Of a stretch of 64,000 nucleotides of DNA, positions 17,788 to 26,558 are shown in pieces. The notes below the pieces were generated by a model. That model did no database searches. It saw only the letters and a program-made list of their open reading frames with translations, and was not told the origin of the DNA. Within the stretch, counting starts at the first letter, position 1. Every line of letters starts with the position of its first letter. A program made the translations under genes and the position numbers. The DNA is taken from positions 62,001-126,000 of the forward strand of contig CAVZZJ010000003.1 in NCBI GenBank assembly GCA_963779735.1, given 5' to 3'. The DNA comes from Bog-473 sp963779735. GTDB taxonomy: Bacteria > Actinomycetota > Acidimicrobiia > Acidimicrobiales > RAAP-2.

Positions 17788-19428
17788 ATGGATCTTCTTC
17801 TGCGGGGAGCCTCACTTGTTGACGGCACCGGCGCGACCCCCCGGCCCGCCGACGTGGCGGTCGACGGTGAGCGCATCACCGGTGTCGATGCTGCGGGCCG
17901 GTTGACGCCCACCGACCGCACCGAGGTGATCGATCTCGACGGCCTCACCTTGGCTCCCGGGTTCATCGACGTCCACACCCACTACGACGCCCAGATCCTC
18001 TGGGACGGCGACCTGACCCCTTCGAGCTGGCACGGGGTGAGCAGCGTCGTCATGGGCAACTGCGGCTTCGGCATGGCCCCCACCCGTCCGGAGCACCGCG
18101 ACCTCATCGTGCGCACGTTCGAGAACGTCGAGGGCATGTCGATGGACGCCCTCAACGAGGGCATCGACTGGTGCTTCGAGACCTTCCCCGAGTACCTGAC
18201 CGCCATTGATGAACGGCGCAAGCGGATCAACGTCGGAGCGTTCGTCGGACACTCCACCTTGCGCCTGTTCGTCGTCGGACCCGAGGAGCGCGCCGCGACG
18301 CCGGCGGAGGTGTCGACGATGCGCACGGTCCTAGCGGAGGCCATGCAGCATGGTGCGATCGGGTTCTCGACCTCGCGCCAACCAAATCATCAGGGGGCGT
18401 TCGGCCGACCGGTGCCGAGCCGCTTCGCCGATGTGGAGGAGGTGTACGCACTCACGTCGGTCCTGGGAGAGCTCGGGAAGGGTGTCGTTGAGGTCTCCAT
18501 CGGTCCGGGGCTGTTCGTCGACCAGTTCTCCGAAATGGCGGTCAGGTTCGGAGTGCCGGTGACGTGGACGGCGCTCGTCGCTCGGGCGGACAAGCCTGGC
18601 GCGGCGCTGCGGACGGTCGAGCGCGGCGCCGGCCTGCCGGGCGAGGTCTACCCGCAGATCGCCTGCCGCCCGATCGTGATGCAAATGAGCCTGGCCGACC
18701 CGACGCCGCTCGGAGAGATTGACGAGTGGAAGGAGGTCCTGGCCCTGCCGAGAGACGAGCGCCGCGGCATCTACCAGGACCCGGCATGGCGCGACCGTGC
18801 GCGTCCGGCGACGCTCGAGGCGTGGGGAAATCGCTGGTCGAAGATCGACGTGGACGAGACGACGGCTCATCGGGATCTTCTCGGCAGGAAGCTCGAAGAG
18901 GTGGCCGAGGCGCGCGGGACCAACCCGTTCGACCTGATGCTCGACCTTGCGCTCACCGACGACCTGGCAACCCGGTTCCGCGTGGTGATGGACAACGACG
19001 GTGACGACGAGATCGGCGACCTTCTCGCTGACAAGCGCACCCTTCTCGGCCTCTCGGACGCGGGGGCTCACGCCAGCCAGCTCTGTGACGCGTGCTACTC
19101 GACGCACCTACTCGGCCACTGGGTCCGCGAGCGCAAGGCACTCTCGCTCGAGGACGCGGTCTGGCGCTTGACGGGCCAGCCGCACCACGCCTTCCGGATT
19201 GCCGACCGTGGCCTGGTCCGCGAGGGGTACTTTGCGGACTTGGTGGCGTTCGACCCGAGCACCGTCGGGACCACACCCGTCGACCGAGTCTTCGATCAAC
19301 CGGGGGGCGCAGACCGTCTGCTGGTTCGCAGCACCGGCATGCATCACATGTGGGTGAACGGGACGGCCACGCGCCGCGACGGGGTGGAAGTGGCCGGAGT
19401 CGCTCCGGGTCGTTTGTTGCGCAGCTGA
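17788..19428 (+). CDS. N-acyl-D-amino-acid deacylase-like amidohydrolase (D-aminoacylase family)
   Basis: A 546-residue amidohydrolase of the D-aminoacylase branch. The metal motif is FIDVHTHYDAQ at about residue 61, followed by WHGVSSVVMGNCGFGMAP with the bridging cysteine, GHSTLR for a later histidine, and DAGAHASQLCD near residue 420. The typical C-terminal barrel-closing MWVNG is present. Such enzymes hydrolyse N-acyl amino acids or related amides; in catabolic clusters many are of unknown substrate. The ATG at 17788 has GGAGGG very close, so the start could be a little further upstream. Confidence 0.88.
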   Translation: MDLLLRGASLVDGTGATPRPADVAVDGERITGVDAAGRLTPTDRTEVIDLDGLTLAPGFIDVHTHYDAQILWDGDLTPSSWHGVSSVVMGNCGFGMAPTRPEHRDLIVRTFENVEGMSMDALNEGIDWCFETFPEYLTAIDERRKRINVGAFVGHSTLRLFVVGPEERAATPAEVSTMRTVLAEAMQHGAIGFSTSRQPNHQGAFGRPVPSRFADVEEVYALTSVLGELGKGVVEVSIGPGLFVDQFSEMAVRFGVPVTWTALVARADKPGAALRTVERGAGLPGEVYPQIACRPIVMQMSLADPTPLGEIDEWKEVLALPRDERRGIYQDPAWRDRARPATLEAWGNRWSKIDVDETTAHRDLLGRKLEEVAEARGTNPFDLMLDLALTDDLATRFRVVMDNDGDDEIGDLLADKRTLLGLSDAGAHASQLCDACYSTHLLGHWVRERKALSLEDAVWRLTGQPHHAFRIADRGLVREGYFADLVAFDPSTVGTTPVDRVFDQPGGADRLLVRSTGMHHMWVNGTATRRDGVEVAGVAPGRLLRS

Positions 19429-19478
19429 GCCGGGGCGTGGTCCGGGCCACCGGTTGGGCCGACCTGGACGTATAGCTA

Positions 19479-20489
19479 CTAGGCCCCCGGTCCGCGTCTC
19501 AATCCCCAGCTCCCGGCGACCAAGGCCAGGGACCGGAGCCGAGCCTCGTAGGAGTGGACACGGGTGGAGATCATCAGCTCGTCCGCCTCGGTCCGGCGCT
19601 CCAGCTGGACCAGCCCCTGGCGCACGGCCTCCGGCTCGCCGATCAGGTGGCTGGCCATTGCCTCCTCGACGATCGACCTCTCTTCGGGGGTGAAGGGATA
19701 GGACTCGGCGTCCTCGGGCGAGGGGAGAAGGCCCAGTCGTCCCGAACGCAGCTGCAGGGTGCTCAGCGCCGACGAGCCGGACAACCAGCGGGCCTCCTCG
19801 TCGGTCGGCGCACACAGCACCGTGACGGCCACCATGGTGCGGGGCTCGCCGTGCAGGATGGAGGGGCGGAAGTTCGACCGGTAGGTCTCCAGAGCGGCGT
19901 CCAACAGCTTGGGCGCGAAGTGGTAGGCGAAGGAGAACGGCAAGCCGAGCATCCCCGCCAGCTGGGCGCTGTAGAGGGACGAACCGAGCAGCCACACCTC
20001 GGGGAGATAGCCGCTCCCAGGGATGGCCGAGGGGTGGCCCGGGGGACCCTCGGCGGGCAGGAGGTAGCTGATCAGCTCCACGACGTCGTCGGGGAACCTG
20101 TCGGCGCCGCCGAGATCCCTGGTGCGGCGGAGCGCCCGCATGGTGACCTGGTCGGTGCCCGGGGCGCGGCCCAAGCCAAGGTCGATCCGCCCCGGGTGGA
20201 GGGCTTCGAGCGTTCCGAACTGTTCGGCCACGACGAGAGGGGAGTGGTTGGGGAGCATCACGCCACCGGACCCCACCCGCAGCGTCGAGGTGGCGTTGGC
20301 CAGGTGCGCGATGAGCACAGCCGGGGCGGAGCTGGCCACGGCGGGCATGCCGTGGTGCTCTGCTACCCAGAGCCGGCTGTAGCCCAGACGCTCCACTGCG
20401 CCAGCGGTGTTTATCGTCTCGGCCAGCGCCCGTGCCGGGGTGGAGCCGGTGCCCACCGTGGCGAGGTCCAGCACGGAAAGAGGGATCAC
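19479..20489 (-). CDS. LLM-class flavin-dependent oxidoreductase, MsnO8-like
   Basis: A 336-residue luciferase-like monooxygenase. LSVLDLATVGTG at the start, WVAEHHGMPAVASS, the GSGGVMLPNHSPLVVAEQFG stretch and LGLGRAPGTD match the MsnO8 (TIGR03558) branch, which uses FMNH2 rather than F420 in characterised relatives. It is convergent with the D-aminoacylase-like gene and divergent from the ArsR gene, whose promoter is 60-80 bases away. Substrate unknown. Confidence 0.9.
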   Translation of the reverse strand: MIPLSVLDLATVGTGSTPARALAETINTAGAVERLGYSRLWVAEHHGMPAVASSAPAVLIAHLANATSTLRVGSGGVMLPNHSPLVVAEQFGTLEALHPGRIDLGLGRAPGTDQVTMRALRRTRDLGGADRFPDDVVELISYLLPAEGPPGHPSAIPGSGYLPEVWLLGSSLYSAQLAGMLGLPFSFAYHFAPKLLDAALETYRSNFRPSILHGEPRTMVAVTVLCAPTDEEARWLSGSSALSTLQLRSGRLGLLPSPEDAESYPFTPEERSIVEEAMASHLIGEPEAVRQGLVQLERRTEADELMISTRVHSYEARLRSLALVAGSWGLRRGPGA

Positions 20490-20550
20490 CTCTGGTACAA
20501 CGCCCCGATCGCTCCGGCGCTTCCCGTCCCCCGTTCCGCGGCGATCTTGC

Positions 20551-20556
20551 TATCAT
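20551..20556 (+). promoter_or_regulatory. -10 element of a probable leaderless promoter for the ArsR gene
   Basis: TATCAT ends six bases before the GTG at 20563, so transcription would begin at or next to the start codon. No Shine-Dalgarno is present there, which supports a leaderless message. I see no good -35. Confidence 0.5.
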
Positions 20557-20562
20557 ACCTAC

Positions 20563-20940
20563 GTGACTACGCAGATAGAGGTAGTTCCGACCGAAGACGA
20601 GTTCCGCTCCGCTGTGGGGATGCTGAAGCTCCTGGGCGACGAGACCCGGCTGCGCATCATCTGGGCGTTGCTCGACGGCGAGCACTCGGTGAACGAGCTG
20701 GCCGAGCTCGTCGGGGCACAGGCGGCCGGGGTGTCACAGCATCTGGCCAAGCTCCGGTTGGCCCGCCTGGTCCGAACCCGCCGGGACGGCACGCGGATCT
20801 ACTACGTGGCCGACGACACGCACGTGCGGCGGCTGGTGGAGCAGGTGCTGTCCCATGCCGACCATGTGACGCGCGGGGCGGGAGCGGATGGGGAGGCATC
20901 GCCGAGGACGACGGGACGGTCACGTGCCACGCAGTCCTGA
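20563..20940 (+). CDS. ArsR/SmtB-family metal-responsive repressor
   Basis: A 125-residue winged-helix repressor. LKLLGDETRLRIIWALLDGEHSVNELAELVG and VSQHLAKLRLARLV (about residues 19-75) form the wing-helix DNA-binding core; RRDGTRIYYVADDTHVRRLVEQVLSHADHV supplies the dimer helix, whose Asp and His residues are where alpha-5 zinc sites lie in SmtB-like proteins. No CxC arsenic-type motif is present. It overlaps the CDF transporter by 17 bases, so it most likely represses its own operon and is released by zinc or a similar metal. The GTG at 20563 is preferred; the upstream extension is not ArsR-like. Confidence 0.92.
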   Translation: MTTQIEVVPTEDEFRSAVGMLKLLGDETRLRIIWALLDGEHSVNELAELVGAQAAGVSQHLAKLRLARLVRTRRDGTRIYYVADDTHVRRLVEQVLSHADHVTRGAGADGEASPRTTGRSRATQS

Positions 20941-21865
20941 AGAGCACCACGACCACGACCACGACCACGCCCAGCCCCTCCGGCCGGGGTCCGATCGGAC
21001 CTACCTGACCGTCACCCTGGTAGTGCTGGCCGCCTTCATGGCCTTCGAGGTGGTGACGGCCATCCTCTCGCACTCCTTGGCGTTGCTGGCCGACGCCGGG
21101 CACATGCTGGCCGACATCGGGGCCATCGGCGGGTCGTTGGTGGCGCTGCGCCTGGCCCAGCGACCCGAGACCGGATCGCACACCTTCGGCATGAAGCGCG
21201 CCGAAATCCTGGCCGCCCTGTGCAATGCCATCACGTTGCTCGTCGTCTCGGTGCTCATCGCCAGCGAGGCGGTCGAGCGGCTGGTGCACCCGGTCGCCGT
21301 CCACGGTGGCACGATGATCGCGGTGGCCGCGGTGGGCGTGGCCGTCAACGTGGTGGCCACCATGACGCTGTCAAAGGCCAACCGTCGTTCCCTCAACATT
21401 GAGGGGGCCTATCGCCACGTCGTCACCGACCTGTACGGCTTCATCGGCACCGTTGTGGCCGGGATCGTCATAGTGGCCACCGGCTTCAACCGGGCGGACT
21501 CCATCGCCTCGCTGGTCGTCGTGGCGCTCATGCTGATGGCCGCCGTGCAACTGCTGCGTCCGGCGCTGCGCATCCTCCTGGAGGCCACGCCCGAGGACAT
21601 CGACCTCGAGGAGGTGCGCCAGCATCTTCTCGAACTCCACGACGTGGCCTCGGTGCACGACCTGCACGTGTGGACGCTCACCTCCTCGCTGCCCATACTG
21701 ACCGCCCACGTCGTGGTGACCGATGACTGCATCCGCCGGGGCGACGTCGGCCGCGTTCTCGATCGCCTCCAGGGCTGTCTCGCTGGGCACTTCGACGTGG
21801 CGCATTCGACGCTGCAGCTGGAAGCCATCGGCCATCTCGAGCACGAGCTCGGCGGTCACGCCTAG
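20924..21865 (+). CDS. CDF-family cation (zinc) efflux transporter
   Basis: A 313-residue cation diffusion facilitator that exports Zn or a similar divalent ion by proton exchange. It opens with a histidine/aspartate-rich metal-binding tail (EEHHDHDHDHAQ), then six membrane helices. Metal-site motifs are HSLALLADAGHMLAD (helix 2) and HVVTDLYGF (helix 5, HxxxD), followed by the cytoplasmic domain with VHDLHVWTL. The GTG start lies inside the ArsR gene, so translation is coupled. The stop overlaps the convergent methyltransferase by four bases. Confidence 0.94.
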   Translation: MPRSPEEHHDHDHDHAQPLRPGSDRTYLTVTLVVLAAFMAFEVVTAILSHSLALLADAGHMLADIGAIGGSLVALRLAQRPETGSHTFGMKRAEILAALCNAITLLVVSVLIASEAVERLVHPVAVHGGTMIAVAAVGVAVNVVATMTLSKANRRSLNIEGAYRHVVTDLYGFIGTVVAGIVIVATGFNRADSIASLVVVALMLMAAVQLLRPALRILLEATPEDIDLEEVRQHLLELHDVASVHDLHVWTLTSSLPILTAHVVVTDDCIRRGDVGRVLDRLQGCLAGHFDVAHSTLQLEAIGHLEHELGGHA

Positions 21866-23130
21866 AGCAACGGTGGTTGGAGACACGCCACCAACTCGAC
21901 GTGCTCGGTCATCGGGAAGATGTCGAAGGCTCGCAGGGATGCGAGGGTCCAGCCGGAATGGAGCAGGACGCCAGCGTCCCGGCTGAACGACGAGGCATCG
22001 CACGAGACGTAGACCACGCGTCGCAAGGTGGTGGCGTGACGGTCCAGTGCGGCCATGACCGCTCGACCGGCTCCCTCGCGGGCCGGGTCGAGCACCAGCA
22101 GATCGGGTGTGCCGATGCCCTGCTCGACCAGATAAGGGGTGATGGACGCCCTCTGCACGCGCAGTTGGGCGCGCGCCCGGCCGTTGTACGCGGCGTCGGC
22201 GCAGGCTCGACGATCGCGCTCCACCGCCAGCACCGATCCGCCCGGGCCCACGTCGTCGGCCAGTAGCACCGAGAAGAGGCCGGCACCGGCGTACAGGTCC
22301 ACCACGGCGTCGCCCCGTCCCGCGCCCAGGGCGCCGCGCACCGCCTCGGCCAGCGCCTCGGCCGCGCCGACGTGTGCCTGCCAGAAGACACCCGCCGACA
22401 CGCGGTAGGGGACGGTCGCGACGGTGGTGTGCACGGCACCGGACCTCTGCTGGGGGCGGCCGTCGACCACCAGGCGGGCCGCGACCGGTGGCACTGCCCG
22501 CCGCCGCCGCGGTGTGGGCCTCGGGCTCGAGACAGACACCAGGGACTCGCCGCTGTCCGGTGCCACCGCGATCTCCAGCTCCTCGAACCCAGGCCACCGG
22601 GCGTCGAGTGCGCCGGTTTCCGCGACCAGCGCGCAGGCGATCGGGCAGCGCGCGACCTGCTCCAGCTGGTGGGAGCGGTGCCGGCGGAACCCGAGCCGTC
22701 CGGAGGGATCGACGCCCAGGCGGAGTCGGGTCCGCCAGCCCAGACCACCCTGGTCACCGGGTACCGGCTCTACGCCCACCTCCTGGGCGACGCCGGCCAC
22801 CCGCTGGAGCTGCTCGGCCACACGGGATGCCTTGAGCCGGCGCTGGGCCCCCAGCTCTACGTGCTGGAAGTCGCAGCCGCCACAGCGCCCGGGACCGGCA
22901 TGCGGGCAGGGTGGGTCGACGCGGTCCGGGGAGGCCCGGAGGATTTCGGTGGCATCGGCACGGATGAACGAGGACCTGGTCGAGGTGACCCTTGCGACCA
23001 CCCGCTCCCCGGGCAGCGAGTGGCGCACGAAGACGACCCGGCCGTCGGGGGCGTGCGCCACGCACCCGCCACCCCCGGCGATGCCGCCCACCTCCAGCTC
23101 CAGCAGCTGGGTGTCGGCTGTGCTCGTCAC
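21862..23130 (-). CDS. RNA (uracil-5-)-methyltransferase, TrmA/RlmD family with TRAM domain
   Basis: Methylates C5 of a uridine in rRNA or tRNA with SAM. The 422-residue protein begins with a TRAM-like beta barrel (about 1-62), then iron-sulfur cysteines C75, C83 and C86 in CPHAGPGRCGGC with a fourth in RCPIAC near 162. The methyltransferase domain has VVDLYAGAGLFS, LDPAREGAG and the nucleophile-containing YVSCDASSFSRD. The cluster favours the RlmD/RumA-like branch over TrmA, which lacks it. It overlaps the CDF gene end by four bases. No direct link to the tRNA island at 37 kb can be shown. Confidence 0.92.
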   Translation of the reverse strand: MTSTADTQLLELEVGGIAGGGGCVAHAPDGRVVFVRHSLPGERVVARVTSTRSSFIRADATEILRASPDRVDPPCPHAGPGRCGGCDFQHVELGAQRRLKASRVAEQLQRVAGVAQEVGVEPVPGDQGGLGWRTRLRLGVDPSGRLGFRRHRSHQLEQVARCPIACALVAETGALDARWPGFEELEIAVAPDSGESLVSVSSPRPTPRRRRAVPPVAARLVVDGRPQQRSGAVHTTVATVPYRVSAGVFWQAHVGAAEALAEAVRGALGAGRGDAVVDLYAGAGLFSVLLADDVGPGGSVLAVERDRRACADAAYNGRARAQLRVQRASITPYLVEQGIGTPDLLVLDPAREGAGRAVMAALDRHATTLRRVVYVSCDASSFSRDAGVLLHSGWTLASLRAFDIFPMTEHVELVACLQPPLL

Positions 23131-23171
23131 GAAGCGAACACTAGGTGAGGCGCGGGTATCGTGGGCCGGAG

Positions 23172-23792
23172 ATGAAGCTCGGCCCTACAGACATCCTCGA
23201 GGTCGACTCACGCATGAACCAGCTCTTCGCCCTCGTCTCCGAGGCTCTGGCGGCGGCGACGCACGCGCTGTTGAGCAGCGATTCGGCGACGGGTCTGGCC
23301 GTGATCGTGAGCGACCAGTCGGTCGACGACCTGACGGCGGAAGTCGAGCTCCTCGTATGGAAGCAGATTGACGGGCAGACGCTGTCGAGCACGACGCTGC
23401 GTCAACTGGTCGGGGTGTTGTTGATCGTGCCCGAGCTCGAACGTTCGGGTGATCTGGCCGAGCACATCGCGCAGCGCGCCGTGACCAACGTCGGTTCCAA
23501 GATGAGTCCGCTGAGCCGGGGCATCATTCAGCGCATGGCCGAGGTGGCGCTCGAAATGTGGCACGACGCCGCCGACGCCTACGGCGACAGCGCGGCGCAG
23601 GCGGCTGCGCTCGAAGAGGCCGACGAGGAGATCGACATCCTCCACGATCGGCTGACCAAGGAGATCGCCGGGGAGTCGATGCCGACGGCCGTCGGCGCCC
23701 AGGTGACGCTCCTGGCCCGCTTCTACGAGCGCTTGGGGGACCACGCCGTGAACCTGGCCCGTCGCATAGAGATGCTGCACCACCTCGTCTAG
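23172..23792 (+). CDS. PhoU-domain protein
   Basis: A 206-residue all-helical protein with two PhoU repeats: about residues 10-90 (FALVSEALAAATHALL, LRQLVGVLLIVPELERSGDLAEHIA) and 105-205 (EEADEEIDILHDRLTKE, LARFYERLGDHAVNLARRI). The two ERxGDxA motifs are the metal-cluster ligands of PhoU. PhoU links the PstSCAB transporter to phosphate signalling; no pst or phoR/phoB genes are nearby here, so its partner is elsewhere. ATG at 23172 has GGAG directly before it; a GTG at 23145 is possible. Confidence 0.93.
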   Translation: MKLGPTDILEVDSRMNQLFALVSEALAAATHALLSSDSATGLAVIVSDQSVDDLTAEVELLVWKQIDGQTLSSTTLRQLVGVLLIVPELERSGDLAEHIAQRAVTNVGSKMSPLSRGIIQRMAEVALEMWHDAADAYGDSAAQAAALEEADEEIDILHDRLTKEIAGESMPTAVGAQVTLLARFYERLGDHAVNLARRIEMLHHLV

Positions 23793-23854
23793 CCGGTGTC
23801 CCGCCGCCACACCGGCCCCTGCCATGCGTCGTCGGGCGCACATCGCGGCCACCG

Positions 23855-24292
23855 ATGACCGAACGCCTTCACGTCACGTCGGGCTCTCCGTTCGAGCCGA
23901 CCATCGGCTTCAGCCGCGCCGTGCGCCTGGGGGACCGGATCTGGGTCTCGGGGACCGGCCCGGTGTGGCCCGACGGATCGTGCGCCGATGACGCCGGGGT
24001 TCAGGCGCGGCGATGCTTCGACATCATCATCGCCGCTCTGGACGAGGTGGGCGCCTCGGCCGACGACGTGGTCCGCACCCGGATGTATCTCGCATCCGCG
24101 GACGTGGCCGATGCAGTCTCGCGGGTGCACGGCGAGCTCTTCGCCCGCGCCCGCCCGGCCGCGACCATGGTCGTGGTGGCGGGGTTGCTGGACCCGCGTT
24201 GGAAAGTGGAGATTGAGGCGGACGCCGTGGTGGGCGGTCGACTTGGGGACGGCCGACCTTCCGCTCTAACCTCGCGAAGGTCCATCGATTAG
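23855..24292 (+). CDS. RidA/YjgF/UK114-family protein
   Basis: A 145-residue Rid-type protein. IWVSGTGPVWPDG, the DIIIAALDEVGASADDVVRTRMYLA stretch and PAATMVVVAGLLDPRWKVEIEADAV are the family core. The arginine that marks true RidA imine deaminases (near R105) sits here in the ARPAATMV region, so deaminase activity is possible but unproven. It lies 10 bases before the double acyl-CoA dehydrogenase and is probably co-transcribed with it. Confidence 0.9.
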   Translation: MTERLHVTSGSPFEPTIGFSRAVRLGDRIWVSGTGPVWPDGSCADDAGVQARRCFDIIIAALDEVGASADDVVRTRMYLASADVADAVSRVHGELFARARPAATMVVVAGLLDPRWKVEIEADAVVGGRLGDGRPSALTSRRSID

Positions 24293-24302
24293 GGGGCGTC
24301 AG

Positions 24303-26474
24303 ATGCCGATAGCCATCACCGACGAGCACCGGGAGCTGGCCTCCACGGTGCGGGGGGTCCTCACGTCCCATAAGGCACTCCAGGCGGCACGGGCCCTCCT
24401 CGAGGCCGACGAGGAGGGTCTCCCCGGCTACTGGAACGAGATGGCCGAGCTGGGCTGGCTCGGCGTGCACCTGCCCGAGGAGTTCGGCGGCTCCGGTGCC
24501 GGCCTCCCCGAGCTGGTCGTCGTGCTCGAGGAGCTGGGCCGCCAGGTGGCTCCCGGGCCGTTCCTCCCGACGGTGACGGCGTCGTCCATCATCGACCAGT
24601 GCGGCTCGGACGAGCAGCGGGCGCGCCTCTTGCCCGGGCTGGCCGATGGTTCGAGGACCGCCGCGTTCGGGCTGGGCACGCCCGACCTCACGCTGGACCG
24701 GGGGACCTCGACCCTGCGGGGCGACGGCGGCACCGTCCTGGGGGGGAATGCGGCCGGCCTCATTCTTCTGCGGGTGGGCGACGACGTCGTGGCCGTGCCA
24801 TCCGGTGCGCCCGGGCTGACCCTGGCCCACCCGGCCAACCTCGATCCGACGCGACGCTCCGTCAGCGTCCACGCCGATGGAGTCGTCGTCGAGCCGGGCG
24901 ACGTCATCGTCGGGGGCGCGGTCCGGGCCGTCGCCCTCGCCCGCACGCTCGGCGCCGCCGAAGCGGTCGGCGGCGCCACGGCGTGCGTGGAGCATGCCGT
25001 GGCCTACGCCAAGGAGCGTGTCCAGTTCGGCCGGACCATCGGCACCTTCCAGGCCATCAAGCACCACTGCGCCGACATGCTGGTGGCGGCGGAGCTGGCC
25101 ACGGCCGTGGTCTGGGACGCCGCCCGCGCCGCCAGCGATGCGACCGACGAGTTCTTCCTGGTTGCGGCCATGGCGGCCACCCTGGCCTTCCAGCCATACG
25201 AGCACAACGCCCAGATGAACATTCAGGTGCACGGGGGCATCGGCTTCACCTGGGAGCACGACGCGCATCTCTATCTGCGGCGCGCCCTGGTGCTCAACGC
25301 CGTGCTGGGCACGCCGAGGGACCCCGAGGACGTGACGACCCTGACCGCCCAGGGGACGACGCACGAGGTGACCCTGGAGCTGCCCCCCGAAGCGGTCGGG
25401 ATCCGCGCCGAGGTGCGGGCCGAGGCCGAACGGTTGGCCACGCTGCGCGGCACCGAGCAGCGTCGGGCCTTCTTGGACTCGGGCCTGATGGTGCCGCACT
25501 GGCCGAAGCCGTTCGGGCGAGAGGCCGGAGCGGTCGAGCAGCTGTTGATCGACGAGGAGCTGCGGGCGGCCGGCGTCGAGACACCCGGGTTCGGCATCAC
25601 AGCCTGGGTGATCATGACGGTCAACCAGTACGCCACGCCCGACCAAGTGGCGCGCTGGGTGCCCAAGACGTTGATGGGCGAGCTGGTGTGGTGCCAGCTC
25701 TTCAGCGAGCCCGACGCCGGATCCGATGCGGCTGCGGTCAAGACCAGGGGAGTGCGGGTCGACGGCGGATGGCTGGTCAACGGGCAGAAGGTCTGGACCT
25801 CGGACGCCCATCTCTCCGATCTCGGCCTGGCCACCGTGCGCACCGATCCCGATGCGCCCAAGCACGCGGGCATCACCACCATGGTCATCGACATGCACGG
25901 CCCCGGCGTCGAGGTGCGGCCGTTGCGCCAGATCACCGGCGACGCCGACTTCAACGAGGTCTTCTTCAACGACGTTTTCGTCCCCGACGAGGACGTGGTG
26001 GGAACTCCGAACGATGGATGGACAGTGGCCCGGTCGACCCTGGGCAACGAGCGTGTCTCCATCGGCGGCGGGGCTGCGACGCTGCTGGTCAGCGCGAGCC
26101 TGCTCGATCTTTTGCGCCGCCACGGTGATCGCGTCCCGGGCGCGGCGGCCCGGGTCGGCTCCGTGCTCACCAAGGAGCACGCGCTGAAAGCCCTCAACGT
26201 GCGCCGGGCGCAGCGTGCCGTCATCGGGGCGGGACCCGGGCCAGAAGGCAACGTGACCAAGCTCGTGCTCGCCGAGACCGGGCACACCCGCGCCGCCCTG
26301 CAAGCCGATCTCGTCGGCCAGGACCTGGCGTTCCTGACCGGCGAGGGGCGCTTCGCCGCCCGCTTCGCCATGATGACGCGAGCGATGTCGATCGCCGGCG
26401 GGTCATCGGAGATCACCCGCAACCAGATCGCCGAGCGCATCCTCGGCCTGCCGCGCGACCCCCTCCTAAAATAG
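24303..26474 (+). CDS. Fused double acyl-CoA dehydrogenase (two ACAD domains in one chain)
   Basis: FAD-dependent desaturation of an acyl-CoA. At 723 residues it is twice the usual length: domain 1 spans about 1-365 (LGWLGVHLPEEFGGSG, QFGRTIGTFQAIKHHCADM, GGIGFTWEHDAHLYLRR) and domain 2 about 370-723 (QLFSEPDAGSDAAAVKT, GQKVWTSDAHLSD, AGGSSEITRNQIAERILGLPRD). Only domain 2 keeps the full N-terminal FEPDAGSD-type substrate motif; domain 1 keeps the WEHD region that holds the base in some branches. This mimics the alpha2-beta2 FadE pairs of steroid degraders, but in one chain. Substrate unknown. Confidence 0.93.
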   Translation: MPIAITDEHRELASTVRGVLTSHKALQAARALLEADEEGLPGYWNEMAELGWLGVHLPEEFGGSGAGLPELVVVLEELGRQVAPGPFLPTVTASSIIDQCGSDEQRARLLPGLADGSRTAAFGLGTPDLTLDRGTSTLRGDGGTVLGGNAAGLILLRVGDDVVAVPSGAPGLTLAHPANLDPTRRSVSVHADGVVVEPGDVIVGGAVRAVALARTLGAAEAVGGATACVEHAVAYAKERVQFGRTIGTFQAIKHHCADMLVAAELATAVVWDAARAASDATDEFFLVAAMAATLAFQPYEHNAQMNIQVHGGIGFTWEHDAHLYLRRALVLNAVLGTPRDPEDVTTLTAQGTTHEVTLELPPEAVGIRAEVRAEAERLATLRGTEQRRAFLDSGLMVPHWPKPFGREAGAVEQLLIDEELRAAGVETPGFGITAWVIMTVNQYATPDQVARWVPKTLMGELVWCQLFSEPDAGSDAAAVKTRGVRVDGGWLVNGQKVWTSDAHLSDLGLATVRTDPDAPKHAGITTMVIDMHGPGVEVRPLRQITGDADFNEVFFNDVFVPDEDVVGTPNDGWTVARSTLGNERVSIGGGAATLLVSASLLDLLRRHGDRVPGAAARVGSVLTKEHALKALNVRRAQRAVIGAGPGPEGNVTKLVLAETGHTRAALQADLVGQDLAFLTGEGRFAARFAMMTRAMSIAGGSSEITRNQIAERILGLPRDPLLK

Positions 26475-26558
26475 CGTGCGACCCCCCTCAAATAGAGGGA
26501 GAAGAGCGCCGAGAGGGTAGGGGGCGCTCCGCCCGGGCCCGCGGCGCCAACCGGGCCG

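Noticed and set aside
26485..26499. Possible terminator CCCTC-AAATA-GAGGG after the acyl-CoA dehydrogenase
   Set aside because: Only five base pairs and no U-tract; too weak to call.
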